Origin: Chryseobacterium sp. JV274
GTDB taxonomy: Bacteria; Bacteroidota; Bacteroidia; Flavobacteriales; Weeksellaceae
NCBI RefSeq assembly: GCF_903969135.1
Contig: NZ_LR824569.1
Span: 2,046,001-2,110,000 of the forward strand
Direction: 5' to 3'
DNA length: 64,000 bases
In this document: positions 42,576 through 53,113 of the stretch, in pieces
Position numbering within the stretch: position 1 is the stretch's first letter
Layout: each line of letters begins with the position of its first letter
Program-made: the position numbers and the translations under genes
Notes under the pieces: model-generated
Database searches by the model: none
Told to the model about the DNA's origin: nothing
Seen by the model: only the letters and a program-made list of their open reading frames with translations

Positions 42576-44150
42576 CTAAATAAAAGGATAAGCTTTAAGG
42601 GTTAGAAATTCTTCAAAATTCTCAGAGAAGATCAGCTCATTGAAAAGTTCTTTGGCAAGGTTGAATTTTCCGTTTTTGAAACGGGTTTCGCCTACATATT
42701 TTTCAATATTGTCCATTTCTTCGCTTTCCCACTGTAAAATCATACTTCGGGTCAATGTTCTGTCATCACTTAACACCGCTTCATTTTTCAGCCATTGCCA
42801 GATCTGTGTTCTTGAAATCTCTGCTGTAGCAGCATCTTCCATCAGATTATAAATAGCAGCAGCACCGGTTCCCATCAGCCAGCTTTCGAGGTAGAGAATT
42901 CCTACGTTGATATTTTTTCTGACTCCTTTTTCGGTAATCTCACCTTTGGGAATTTCCAGCAGATTACTTTCTGTTATGTGATATTCAAATTTCTTGTCAA
43001 TCTGATTTTTGGAAGGCATATGCTTGTCAAAAATTTCTTTTGCTACTGAAACTAAGGCTGGATGTGCTACCCAGGTTCCGTCATGACCATTTTTCACTTC
43101 CCGTTCTTTATCACTTCTTACCTTTTCAAAAGCAATATTATTGGCTTCATCATTGTCTTTTACAGGAATTTGAGCGGCCATTCCGCCGATAGCATGTACA
43201 TTTCTCTTATGGCATATTTCGATGACTCTTTTTGAATAGGCACTCATAAAAGGAGAAGTCATGGTCACCTGATCTCTGTCCGGTACAATAAACTCCGGAA
43301 GGTTTCTGAATTTTTTGATATAGGAAAAAATATAATCCCATCTGCCGCAGTTCAGTCCTGCACTATGTTCTTTTAATTCAAATAAAATTTCATCAATCTG
43401 AAATGAAGCCGTAATGGTTTCGATCAAAACTGTGGCTTTAATTGTTCCCTGCTGAATTCCCAGATAGTTTTGGGCAAAGACAAAAACCTCATTCCACCAA
43501 CGGGCTTCTTTATAATGTTCCAGTTTCGGAAGGTAGAAGTAAGGACCACTTCCCTTTTCTAAAAGCGACTTTGCATTTCTGAAAAAATACAGTCCAAAAT
43601 CAATCAGCGAACCGGAAGCTTTTTCACCATTGATTTCAATATGCTTCTCCGGAAGGTGAAGACCACGTGGACGAACCTGTAAAACTGCAGGTTTTTCGTT
43701 AAGCTTATAAGTTTTTCCTGCTTCGTTTACAAAATCAATAGTACGGTTAATAGCATCAGAAAGATTAATCTGTCCCTGAATACAGTTTTCCCATACCGGC
43801 GAGCTGCTGTCTTCAAGATCTGCCATAAACGTAGAAGCCCCTGAATTTAATGCATTGATAATCATCTTGCGGTCTACAGGTCCTGTAATCTCTACTCTTC
43901 TGTCTGACAAATCTTCCGGCAAAGAGGCACATACCCAATTCCCATTACGGATTTCTTCTGTTTCTTTTAAAAATTCAGGAAGCTTTCCTTGATCAAAATT
44001 CTGCTGGGTATTTTTTCTTACTTTTAAAAGTTCCAGTCTTTTATGATTGAAGTTCTGATGAAGTGCAATCAGAAAATCCATCAAATCTGGAGTAAAAACT
44101 GCTTCAAACTGCTTCTGAGCTTTTATTTCTAATTGAGTCTTGGTTTCCAT
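42576..44150 (-). CDS. aceB: Malate synthase (MSA class)
   Basis: 524-residue A-type malate synthase, which condenses glyoxylate with acetyl-CoA. Recognisable segments are LEDSSSPVWENCIQGQINL, RPRGLHLPEKH, 'ATVLIETITASFQIDEILFE' with the catalytic arginine/glutamate neighbourhood, and GGMAAQIPVKDN. The open frame extends 27 codons further to 44231 but runs over the promoter; METKTQLEIKAQ at 44150 is the family start. Divergent from the RamB-like regulator with two palindromes between them. Confidence 0.95.
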   Translation of the reverse strand: METKTQLEIKAQKQFEAVFTPDLMDFLIALHQNFNHKRLELLKVRKNTQQNFDQGKLPEFLKETEEIRNGNWVCASLPEDLSDRRVEITGPVDRKMIINALNSGASTFMADLEDSSSPVWENCIQGQINLSDAINRTIDFVNEAGKTYKLNEKPAVLQVRPRGLHLPEKHIEINGEKASGSLIDFGLYFFRNAKSLLEKGSGPYFYLPKLEHYKEARWWNEVFVFAQNYLGIQQGTIKATVLIETITASFQIDEILFELKEHSAGLNCGRWDYIFSYIKKFRNLPEFIVPDRDQVTMTSPFMSAYSKRVIEICHKRNVHAIGGMAAQIPVKDNDEANNIAFEKVRSDKEREVKNGHDGTWVAHPALVSVAKEIFDKHMPSKNQIDKKFEYHITESNLLEIPKGEITEKGVRKNINVGILYLESWLMGTGAAAIYNLMEDAATAEISRTQIWQWLKNEAVLSDDRTLTRSMILQWESEEMDNIEKYVGETRFKNGKFNLAKELFNELIFSENFEEFLTLKAYPFI

Positions 44151-44178
44151 AACATATTGATTTTGTGATTTGATATTA

Positions 44179-44186
44179 CAAACATA
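44179..44186 (-). promoter_or_regulatory. Minus-7 box for aceB-aceA
   Basis: TATGTTTG on the minus strand, exact TAnnTTTG match, 29 bp before the aceB ATG. Confidence 0.5.
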
Positions 44187-44205
44187 AATAAAAATTTTCA
44201 CAAAC

Positions 44206-44219
44206 AGCGAACGTTCGCT
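44206..44219. promoter_or_regulatory. Palindromic operator 1 upstream of aceB
   Basis: Perfect 14-bp palindrome AGCGAACGTTCGCT, 20 bp upstream of the aceB minus-7 box, in the minus-33 zone. Shares GCGAA half-sites with operator 2. Probable binding site for the divergent regulator. Confidence 0.6.
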
Positions 44220-44239
44220 AAATTTATTCAAAAATTATT

Positions 44240-44255
44240 ATGCGAATAATCGCAT
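44240..44255. promoter_or_regulatory. Palindromic operator 2 upstream of the regulator
   Basis: Inverted repeat ATGCGA-ATAA-TCGCAT, 10 bp before the regulator's minus-7 box, placed to give autoregulation. Confidence 0.55.
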
Positions 44256-44264
44256 CTAATTATT

Positions 44265-44272
44265 TATATTTG
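44265..44272 (+). promoter_or_regulatory. Minus-7 box for the regulator
   Basis: TATATTTG, exact TAnnTTTG match, 4 bp before the ATG; predicts a leaderless transcript. Confidence 0.5.
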
Positions 44273-44276
44273 AGTA

Positions 44277-45755
44277 ATGAATTCAGAAAGTGACTTTATC
44301 AAAACAGTTTTCGGGTTAAAACTGAAACAGCAGAGACAAAAGAAAAACTGGTCTCTGCAGGATCTTGCTGTAAAGACAGGATTATCAAAATCTTATCTTA
44401 ACGAAATTGAAAACGGAAAAAAATATCCCAAACACGATAAGATCATCCAGCTTTCTGAAGCACTGAGCTGTACGTTTGATGATCTGGTGTCCACCAAACT
44501 CGATAAAAGTCTGGCTCCTTTCAATGAAATTCTGCAGTCTGATTTTTTCAAAGAAGTACCATTGGAGCTGTTCGGAATCAACAAAAACAATCTTATCAGC
44601 ATTATCAGTGATGCTCCCAAAAAGGTGACGGCTTTCATCAATGCCCTGATTGAGATTTCCCAGAATTATAATCTTGGCAAAGAAAGATTTTATTTTGCCG
44701 TATTAAGATCATTCCAGGAATTATATGACAATTATTTTCCGGAAATTGAAGAAAAAGTAAATCTGTTTACTCAGGAAAATCAGATAAAACCCGGCAAAAA
44801 TTTAAAGTCTGAAATTCTGGAAAAAATTCTTACAGAAAAATTCAGCTATACGATTCAATCTGAAGATTTTGAAAAATATGGAACGCTGGATAACCTTCGT
44901 TCGCTTTTTATTCCGGAGAAAAAACTATTACTACTGAATCAAAAACTGGAAAAGGATCAGAAAACATTTATCCTCGCTAAAGAAATCGGCTTCAATGTTC
45001 TGGAACTAAAAATACGTCCAAACACCTATTCATGGCTTGACTTTGGAAGTTTTGAGGAAATTCTCAATAACTTTTATGCTTCTTATTTTGCAGGGGCTTT
45101 ATTAATTTCAAAAGAGCCTGTCATTGAGAAGACATCAGAATTTTTTCAGCACAATACATGGGAATCTGAAAATTTTGAAAATCTTATTAACAGTTTTACC
45201 CGTTCCCCTGAAACGTTCTACTACCGACTGACTAATATTCTTTCGGCTGAAATGGGAATTAAAGATTTGTTTTATCTGTGTCTGGTAAAAAAGAAAAATT
45301 CGGATAAGATTCAGATTTTAAAAGAACTTCATCTGAACCATCAGCAGGCTCCTCATGCCAATGCAACCAACGAGCATTACTGCAGACGGTGGATTGCCGT
45401 GAAAAACCTTGATCATTTAAAAGAAAATGAAACATTGACGGATGCTCAGATCTCCCATTATAAAGACCAGGGAATAAGTTATCTTGTCATTTCCACTTCG
45501 CAAAAGAACCCTTTTTCAGACGGAAGCAACAGAAGCTATTGTTTGGGAATTTTATTGAATACTCAAACGATCAAAAAAATAAGCTTTATAAAATCTCCTT
45601 CTTTAAAAACGATCAATGTTGGAGTTACCTGTGAATCGTGCAGTATTGCAGATTGTGAAGTGAGGCAGGCTCCTCCGGTAAGGCTGGAAAAGGAACATTT
45701 TAACCTGAGTATGAAAAGTTCTGTGGAGAAGATAAGGAAGAGGTTTGAGAATTAA
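44277..45755 (+). CDS. RamB/ScfR-type XRE regulator of the glyoxylate shunt
   Basis: 492-residue regulator. The N-terminal XRE-type HTH (about 10-66) reads 'LQDLAVKTGLSKSYLNEIEN'. The middle (about 130-320) resembles the ImmA/IrrE-like segment and the C-terminal part the DUF2083 ligand domain, with the closing cysteine set CESCSIADCEVR. This is the architecture of RamB (Corynebacterium) and ScfR proteins, which control aceA/aceB and short-chain fatty-acid genes. Its divergence from aceB with palindromes between them supports the same role and autoregulation. Effector (acetyl- or propionyl-CoA or a reducing signal sensed by the cysteines) is not known. Confidence 0.85.
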   Translation: MNSESDFIKTVFGLKLKQQRQKKNWSLQDLAVKTGLSKSYLNEIENGKKYPKHDKIIQLSEALSCTFDDLVSTKLDKSLAPFNEILQSDFFKEVPLELFGINKNNLISIISDAPKKVTAFINALIEISQNYNLGKERFYFAVLRSFQELYDNYFPEIEEKVNLFTQENQIKPGKNLKSEILEKILTEKFSYTIQSEDFEKYGTLDNLRSLFIPEKKLLLLNQKLEKDQKTFILAKEIGFNVLELKIRPNTYSWLDFGSFEEILNNFYASYFAGALLISKEPVIEKTSEFFQHNTWESENFENLINSFTRSPETFYYRLTNILSAEMGIKDLFYLCLVKKKNSDKIQILKELHLNHQQAPHANATNEHYCRRWIAVKNLDHLKENETLTDAQISHYKDQGISYLVISTSQKNPFSDGSNRSYCLGILLNTQTIKKISFIKSPSLKTINVGVTCESCSIADCEVRQAPPVRLEKEHFNLSMKSSVEKIRKRFEN

Positions 45756-45757
45756 GG

Positions 45758-45800
45758 GATGAATGGTGAATCGTCAATCTGCTTCGCTTGCGAATTTTAA
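45758..45800 (+). repeat. Dispersed repeat B, copy 1
   Basis: GATGAATGGTGAATCGTCAA followed by TCTGCTTCGCTTGCGAATTTT. Close to the copy at 46071-46114 and to the reverse copy at 32688-32721. Confidence 0.65.
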
Positions 45801-46070
45801 ATATGTTTTGAGATACGTAATACATGTTTTAAATCTAAGAATAATACGTAAATCTTAAACGCAGAGTTCGCAAAGTTTTTATAATATTTTATAGTTTTTT
45901 CGGGCGCTATGGCGTTTCACTCAGCAAAGAAAAGTCTGTCCATCTGCTTAATGAAATGCCTTTACGAATAAATAATGTAGATTAATAAACATTCCGAACA
46001 TTAGCGTTAATAATTATTCACTATTACCTTCGGAAAGCAAAAGTTGATTAGTACCAATACAAAACTAAAT
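45801..46070. other. Repeat-rich spacer without a gene
   Basis: Part of a 471-bp spacer between the regulator and comF. No coding frame. Contains repeat D blocks (GTTCGCAAAG at 45865-45874 and CGTTTCACTCAGCAAA at 45911-45926), which also occur at 32633-32661. Between them lies GGGCGCTATGGCG. No tRNA or known RNA was recognised. Confidence 0.6.
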
Positions 46071-46186
46071 GATGAATGGTGAATCGTCAATTCGCTTCAC
46101 TTGTGAATTTTTAATACTGCTATGAAATATTCGTTTATGAACTTTTTCACCTTCAATTCACTTACGAAGTAAAATTCACCATTGAC
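46071..46186. repeat. Dispersed repeat B, copy 2 with inverted partner
   Basis: Copy GATGAATGGTGAATCGTCAA, then TTCGCTTCACTTGTGAATTTT at 46071-46112; a partial inverted copy (CACTTACGAAGTAAAATTCACCATTGAC region) follows at 46159-46186. The pair can form a large imperfect hairpin of MITE type. Confidence 0.6.
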
Positions 46187-46227
46187 TTAATTGACCTTTA
46201 TTTCCTATCTTAGTACAAAACACAGTC

Positions 46228-46881
46228 ATGATAGTAGATTTATTGTTTCCGAACCGTTGTATCCACTGCAACAAAATCATTGATTCTGAACTTTTGGTAT
46301 GTGATCTTTGTTTTAGCCAGCTCCATTTTACCCACTATTCCTATTTTGAAAATAATCCGATTAAGGAGAAATGCAGTTTGTTTTTTCCTATTGAAAACAC
46401 CTTTGCTTTACTGCAATTTGAAGAGGAGAGCTTAAGCCGGCAGATTATCCATGAGCTGAAATACAAAGGCCGGGAAAAAGCTGGAAAGATCCTTGCAGAC
46501 TGGACCACAGAACGCCTGGACTTTAAGAACGAGAAACCTGATCTTTTGGTAAGTGTACCGCTTCATCCAAAAAAAATGAAGGAACGTGGATACAACCAGC
46601 TTCATTTATTCACAGAAACCTTAGCGGCATTTTATGACATCCCCTTTGATCATCAATTAATCAAAAGAAATCATTATTCAAAGGCACAGGCTTTAAAGGA
46701 TAAGAAACACAGATTGGAAGCTGTCAACACATTCTCTATCACACAATCGGTTTCAGGAAAACATATTCTTCTGATTGATGATGTTTTTACCACAGGGAAT
46801 ACCGTTTCATCGGTTGCATGGGAAATTTTAAATGCCGGAAATAACAAAGTGAGTGTATTAGTAATAGCAATAGATGTTTAA
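46228..46881 (+). CDS. ComF family phosphoribosyltransferase-like protein
   Basis: 217-residue ComF/GntX-type protein. N-terminal zinc finger C11, C14, C25 and C28 (CIHC...CDLC), then a type I PRTase domain with the PRPP loop ILLIDDVFTTGNTVSS and the VSVPLHPKKMKERGYNQ flap. ComF in transforming bacteria helps single-stranded DNA uptake. No other competence genes are present here. Start ATG follows the spacer with repeats; an esterase gene follows after 120 bp. Confidence 0.9.
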   Translation: MIVDLLFPNRCIHCNKIIDSELLVCDLCFSQLHFTHYSYFENNPIKEKCSLFFPIENTFALLQFEEESLSRQIIHELKYKGREKAGKILADWTTERLDFKNEKPDLLVSVPLHPKKMKERGYNQLHLFTETLAAFYDIPFDHQLIKRNHYSKAQALKDKKHRLEAVNTFSITQSVSGKHILLIDDVFTTGNTVSSVAWEILNAGNNKVSVLVIAIDV

Positions 46882-47001
46882 GATAAGAAATGAGTCAGGA
46901 AATCTATTATGAATACGAGATTCAAATATGTAAAACCTTTCAATCACCCGACATTTTCATCGTTCAAATCTTTTTCTTAATTTTCCGGAAACTAAACCAC
47001 T

Positions 47002-47688
47002 ATGCCACATCTGCTTTTATTACACGGAGCTTTAGGTCACAGCGACATTTTCACGCCTTATCTGAAAACTATATCTCACTATTTTACAGTACACACTCCT
47101 TTGTTTTCAGGACATGGAGATCTGGAACTTCCGGCAGAGGGTATTAGTATTGAAAAGTATACTCAGGAGCTATCAGAATATTGTGAAGCAAATAATTTGA
47201 CAGATGTATCTATTTTCGGGCACAGTATGGGTGGTTATGCGGCACTCTGTTACGCGATGAAGAATCCTGAAAATGTAAATTCTATTATAACGCTGGGAAC
47301 AAAGTTTGACTGGACTGAGGAGCAGGCTTTAAAAGAAAGTAAAATGCTTAGTCCTGATGTCATTCTTGAGAAAATTCCACAATATGCTCAGGTTTTAGAA
47401 TCACAACACGGATCAAAATGGAAGCAGCTTCTTCCTGCTATTGCTGATTTGATGATTGATTTAGGTAAAAATCCTCCGTTGGAAAATAATCTTGCGACGA
47501 TTAATATTCCCATTCAAATCATGGTAGGAGATAAAGATAATATGGTAACTCTCGAAGAAAGCTCCAGGGTTTACAGAAGTCTTCCCAATGCAAAATTGGC
47601 CGTACTTCCAGACACAAAACATCCACTGGATAAAGTACGACCAAGTCTATTGTTGAACTTAATAAAAGATTTCTGGAATCTTTCTTAA
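47002..47688 (+). CDS. Alpha/beta hydrolase
   Basis: 228-residue alpha/beta hydrolase. Opening strand and oxyanion segment LLLLHGALGHSD, nucleophile elbow GHSMGG (S75), then Asp in VGDKDNMV and His in DTKHPLDK, a complete triad. It is a cytoplasmic esterase or lipase-like enzyme of unknown substrate. Its stop and the upp stop converge with a single base between them (47689), so the two transcripts must overlap unless terminated within the genes. Confidence 0.85.
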   Translation: MPHLLLLHGALGHSDIFTPYLKTISHYFTVHTPLFSGHGDLELPAEGISIEKYTQELSEYCEANNLTDVSIFGHSMGGYAALCYAMKNPENVNSIITLGTKFDWTEEQALKESKMLSPDVILEKIPQYAQVLESQHGSKWKQLLPAIADLMIDLGKNPPLENNLATINIPIQIMVGDKDNMVTLEESSRVYRSLPNAKLAVLPDTKHPLDKVRPSLLLNLIKDFWNLS

Positions 47689-47689
47689 A

Positions 47690-48340
47690 TTATCTTTGAA
47701 GTTTTTCTCCGTAACTAAGATCTCCGGCATCTCCTAAACCAGGAGTAATATAACCTTTTGATGTTAACTCTTCATCAATAGCTCCTACCCAGATGTGAGC
47801 TTCAGGATAGGCATTCTGAATGGTTTCAACGCCTTGTTTTGATGCAATGGCTGCAACAATATGAAGCTGGGTTGGATTTCCATTGGTTAACAGGTCTTTG
47901 ATTGCTTCAATTAAAGAAGCTCCTGTTGCCAGCATTGGGTCTGCTACAATCAAAGGTCTGCCTTCGATGCTTGGGCAAGTCAGATAATCCTGCTTGATTG
48001 AGAAATAATCGTTGGCATCATGTTTTCTGTAGGCAGCTACAAAACCGCAGTCGGCTCTGTCGAGATAGTTCAGAATTCCTTCAAACAATGGAACTCCCGC
48101 TCTTAAAATGGTTGTAATAACAGGCTGTACAGCAATTTCCCTGCTTTTAATTGTATCTAAAGGAGTTTGAATTTCAACTTCTCTGTACTCCAGACCTTTA
48201 CTGATTTCAAAAGCGGCAATCTCCCCGATTCTTTCCATATTTCTTCTGAATCTCATTCGGTCATGCTGAACATTAACGTTTCTAAGTTCGTTAATCCATT
48301 CATTGACAAGAGAAAAGTTTTGCGATAAAATAGTAAGCAT
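47690..48340 (-). CDS. upp: Uracil phosphoribosyltransferase
   Basis: 216-residue Upp, which salvages uracil to UMP with PRPP. The PRPP-binding segment VADPMLATGASLIEAIKDL and the uracil pocket YITPGLGDAGD are intact. Single gene with a minus-7 box TAATTTTG (48384-48391). In related genomes it lies beside DUF6341/DUF6427; here those genes are at 11.5-12.7 kb. Confidence 0.95.
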   Translation of the reverse strand: MLTILSQNFSLVNEWINELRNVNVQHDRMRFRRNMERIGEIAAFEISKGLEYREVEIQTPLDTIKSREIAVQPVITTILRAGVPLFEGILNYLDRADCGFVAAYRKHDANDYFSIKQDYLTCPSIEGRPLIVADPMLATGASLIEAIKDLLTNGNPTQLHIVAAIASKQGVETIQNAYPEAHIWVGAIDEELTSKGYITPGLGDAGDLSYGEKLQR

Positions 48341-48383
48341 GAAAATTTTATTTTTAATTTCAGTTAATTGACATTAATTCCTA

Positions 48384-48391
48384 CAAAATTA
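48384..48391 (-). promoter_or_regulatory. Minus-7 box for upp
   Basis: TAATTTTG on the minus strand, exact TAnnTTTG match, 43 bp before the ATG. Confidence 0.45.
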
Positions 48392-48450
48392 CAACTAAAA
48401 AACGAATTGAAAGATTGGGCTAAATGAGAAACTCTGATCTGATTTTATAA

Positions 48451-48482
48451 AAAACTCCGGCAAGCTTCGCTTGCCGGAGTTT
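48451..48482 (-). terminator. Terminator after der
   Basis: Perfect 13-bp stem AAACTCCGGCAAG / CTTGCCGGAGTTT with a CTTCG loop, just past the der stop. Confidence 0.92.
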
Positions 48483-48502
48483 CCAATGAACACTTGTTCT
48501 TA

Positions 48503-49813
48503 TTATTTTTGTCTGAAATATACTTCAATCGGAACTCCGGTAAATCCGAATTGTTTTCTCAACTGATTTTCAGTAAATCTTTTATAAGGTTCTTTCACAT
48601 ACTGTGGAAGGTTACAGAAAAACACAAACTGTGGTGACGGCGTAGGAAGCTGAACACAATATTTGATTTTAATATACTTCCCTTTCAATGCAGGTGGTGG
48701 CGTATTTTCGAAGATTGGAAGCATTACTTCATTCAGTTTTGAAGTTTTAATTTTCTTCTTACGGTCTTCATAAACCTCCATGGCTACTTCTACAGCCTTT
48801 AAGATTCTCTGCTTCGTTAAAGCTGAAACAAATAGGATTGGAATATCCTGGAACTGACCGATTTTATCTTTGATTGATTGTTCAAAATCACGCATTGTAT
48901 TGGTCTGCTTGTCTTCAATCAAATCCCATTTATTCACAAGGATTACAATTCCTTTTCTGTTTTTCTGAGCCAGTCCGAAGATGTTCATATCCTGAGATTC
49001 CCATCCTTGTGTAGCATCCACCATAATGATTACTACGTCAGAATACTCGATAGAACGGATAGATCTCATTACAGAATAGAATTCAAGATCTTCGTTTACC
49101 TTAGATTTCCTTCTCATCCCTGCAGTATCTACCAATACAAATTCATGTCCGAATTTGTTATATAAAGTCTGGATACTGTCTCTTGTAGTTCCTGCAATAT
49201 CCGTTACGATATTTCTTTCAACATCCAATAAAGCATTTGTCATTGTAGATTTTCCTACGTTTGGACGGCCTGCAATAGTGATTTTAGGTAATCCTTCGAA
49301 AGGATCTTTATATTCTGTTGTTGGAAAGTCTCTAACGATATCGTCTAAGATTTCTCCTGTTCCTGAACCGGTAGCAGAAGAAAGAGTGTAATATTTATCA
49401 ATTCCTAACTGGTAGAATTCTGTTGCCGGAAGTTCTTCTTTTGCAGAATCTACTTTATTGATAACGATATAAATCGGTTTATTGGATCTTCTTAATAAAC
49501 TGTAAATTTCGTAATCTGTATCAGTAAGTCCCTCTTCCACGTTCATCATAAAGATAATGGAAGTAGCCTCTTCTACAGCCAATTGTACCTGCTTACGGAT
49601 TTCTTCTTCAAAGATATCATCTGTACCTACATCATAACCTCCGGTATCAATTACAGTAAAATCTACCCCGTTCCAGTCTGATTTTCCGTAGTGACGGTCT
49701 CTGGTAACACCGGCTGTAGAATCTACAATAGCTTCTCTTCTTTCTAATAAACGATTAAAAAGCGTGGATTTTCCTACGTTGGGACGTCCAACGATTGCGA
49801 CAATATTTGACAT
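48503..49813 (-). CDS. der: Ribosome biogenesis GTPase Der
   Basis: Der (EngA) with two tandem GTPase domains, essential for 50S assembly. 436 residues. G1 motifs GRPNVGKST at about residues 8-16 and again near 180-188; G3 DTGG and DTAG; G4 NKVD and NKWD; the KH-like C-terminal domain ends VPIEVYFRQK. Single gene with a minus-7 box TATCTTTG (49896-49903) and a strong terminator. Confidence 0.95.
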   Translation of the reverse strand: MSNIVAIVGRPNVGKSTLFNRLLERREAIVDSTAGVTRDRHYGKSDWNGVDFTVIDTGGYDVGTDDIFEEEIRKQVQLAVEEATSIIFMMNVEEGLTDTDYEIYSLLRRSNKPIYIVINKVDSAKEELPATEFYQLGIDKYYTLSSATGSGTGEILDDIVRDFPTTEYKDPFEGLPKITIAGRPNVGKSTMTNALLDVERNIVTDIAGTTRDSIQTLYNKFGHEFVLVDTAGMRRKSKVNEDLEFYSVMRSIRSIEYSDVVIIMVDATQGWESQDMNIFGLAQKNRKGIVILVNKWDLIEDKQTNTMRDFEQSIKDKIGQFQDIPILFVSALTKQRILKAVEVAMEVYEDRKKKIKTSKLNEVMLPIFENTPPPALKGKYIKIKYCVQLPTPSPQFVFFCNLPQYVKEPYKRFTENQLRKQFGFTGVPIEVYFRQK

Positions 49814-49818
49814 AAAAA

Positions 49819-50187
49819 ATGTTTAATAATCCTTCTGCTTATGCTCAGGACATGTTATTAATGGGTTACTCCAACTTTTGGAGCCCAATTTTTTGCAAAG
49901 ATAAGATTTTATTATTTAACGAGGCTTTTAAGGATGGGAGCTGGAAGAAGAAGGCTGGAAGTTGCTATTCACCGGATAAAATATCATGTTCGTTAAGATT
50001 AAAATTGAACTGACAACATCTGTGAGTCTCCTATTTCAGGCTAAAGCATATTTTTTTGAAGATTTTTATCAGAAAATAATTATTTGGCAATCAATACATA
50101 AAGCAATTGCCCATGTATTATGTTAATTAATCTTTAATTTTGATTTTCATATTTAAAATAAATTCTATAATTTCGCAACATAGAAAC
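49819..50187. other. Gene-free spacer before tRNA-Gln
   Basis: About 370 bp. It holds the der minus-7 box (TATCTTTG on the minus strand, 49896-49903) and low-complexity purine stretches (GGGAGCTGGAAGAAGAAGGC). A 64-codon open frame at 49819-50013 runs through the der promoter and has no RBS, signal peptide or recognisable family. No other RNA was recognised. Confidence 0.6.
50140..50175 (+). promoter_or_regulatory. Possible tRNA-Gln promoter
   Basis: TTG at 50140-50142 and TAATTTCG at 50168-50175 (one mismatch to TAnnTTTG). The 25-bp spacer is rather long, so this is tentative. Confidence 0.3.
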
Positions 50188-50258
50188 AGACCTATAGTGT
50201 AACGGTAGCACTCCGGTTTTTGGTACCGTCAGTCGGGGTTCGAATCCCTGTGGGTCTA
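50188..50258 (+). tRNA. tRNA-Gln (anticodon TTG)
   Basis: 71-nt cloverleaf. The acceptor AGACCTA pairs with TGGGTCT (one G-U), with A as discriminator; no CCA is encoded. The D arm is GTG...CAC; the anticodon stem CCGGT/ACCGT has loop TTTTGGT and anticodon TTG; the T arm is CGGGG-TTCGAAT-CCCTG. The outer anticodon pair is C-T, a mismatch. Confidence 0.92.
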
Positions 50259-50259
50259 C

Positions 50260-50290
50260 AAACCATCCTTTTTTAAGGATGGTTTTTGTT
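50260..50290 (+). terminator. Terminator after tRNA-Gln
   Basis: Stem AAACCATCCTT / AAGGATGGTTT with a short T loop and T run, 1-2 bp past the tRNA. Confidence 0.85.
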
Positions 50291-50401
50291 TTTTATATCT
50301 TTATGACAAATTCTTAAATTGTAATCCCGATCACGAATAACGACAGAACAGACCTATTTTTTTAATCCAGCACTCAAAAAATCCGAATAAAACTGAGTAA
50401 A

Positions 50402-50650
50402 ATGACAGAATCAGAATTAAAAAACATCATGGAAGTATGTAATAACGCTACCCCATCTCCATGGACATCATATATTGAAGGCAGAGATTTCAATTCCGGA
50501 TCCAGTTTTATAATGACTGGAGAAGAAAAGAGAGACTATGATATAGAATTCATTTCAATAAAACCTGAAGATCAGGATTTCATTGCTATGGCAAGAAACG
50601 TAATTCCACTGTTAGTAGAAGAAATTATTAAATTAAAAAGAAACCAATAA
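50402..50650 (+). CDS. Small phage-type hypothetical protein (82 residues)
   Basis: Function unknown. The layout TPSPWTSY near the N-terminus, then a variable polar middle, and a C-terminal DQDFIAMARNVIPLLVEEII is that of small phage and prophage proteins that combine an ATPGPW-type start with a D-x-FIA-x-AR-x-x-PxLL-x-E ending. It is complete and cytoplasmic, with no neighbours of phage type. It lies 144 bp after tRNA-Gln and is closed by a strong hairpin, so it may be a relic of an integrated element or a stand-alone family member. Confidence 0.65.
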   Translation: MTESELKNIMEVCNNATPSPWTSYIEGRDFNSGSSFIMTGEEKRDYDIEFISIKPEDQDFIAMARNVIPLLVEEIIKLKRNQ

Positions 50651-50685
50651 ATAAAGTTTCTCCTGACCTTCATAGTCAACAATAT

Positions 50686-50725
50686 AAAATAACAGGCTGC
50701 CTTTTCAAGACAGCCTGTTATTTTA
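50686..50725. terminator. Bidirectional terminator between the small phage-type gene and katG
   Basis: Perfect 14-bp stem AAAATAACAGGCTG / CAGCCTGTTATTTT with an 11-base loop; serves both convergent genes. Confidence 0.92.
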
Positions 50726-50740
50726 TATGATTAAAAAAGA

Positions 50741-53026
<2,286 letters not shown>

Positions 53027-53082
53027 TTATTTTATTTTTATATTGATTAATACAGTTTAAATTCTCTGTTATAAGAATATGA

Positions 53083-53113
53083 CAAACCTACAACGTTTGG
53101 GTAATAAATACAA
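53083..53113 (-). promoter_or_regulatory. katG promoter with CAAAC/GTTTG dyad
   Basis: On the minus strand TTG (53111-53113), a 20-bp spacer and TAGGTTTG (53083-53090) fit the Bacteroidota promoter. CAAAC (53083-53087) and GTTTG (53095-53099) form an inverted repeat over the minus-7 box, a possible redox-regulator site. Confidence 0.5.

Noticed and set aside
44151..44231. Longer start for malate synthase
   Set aside because: The extension covers the predicted promoter and operator 1; ATG 44150 fits the family.
46071..46186. CRISPR array
   Set aside because: Only two direct copies with one inverted partial copy, spacing is irregular, and no cas gene is present.
46890..47147. 85-residue frame before the esterase
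   Set aside because: Shadow frame overlapping the start of a confident alpha/beta hydrolase.
49819..50013. 64-residue frame before tRNA-Gln
   Set aside because: Overlaps the der promoter, has low-complexity coding of Lys/Trp, and no family or RBS evidence.
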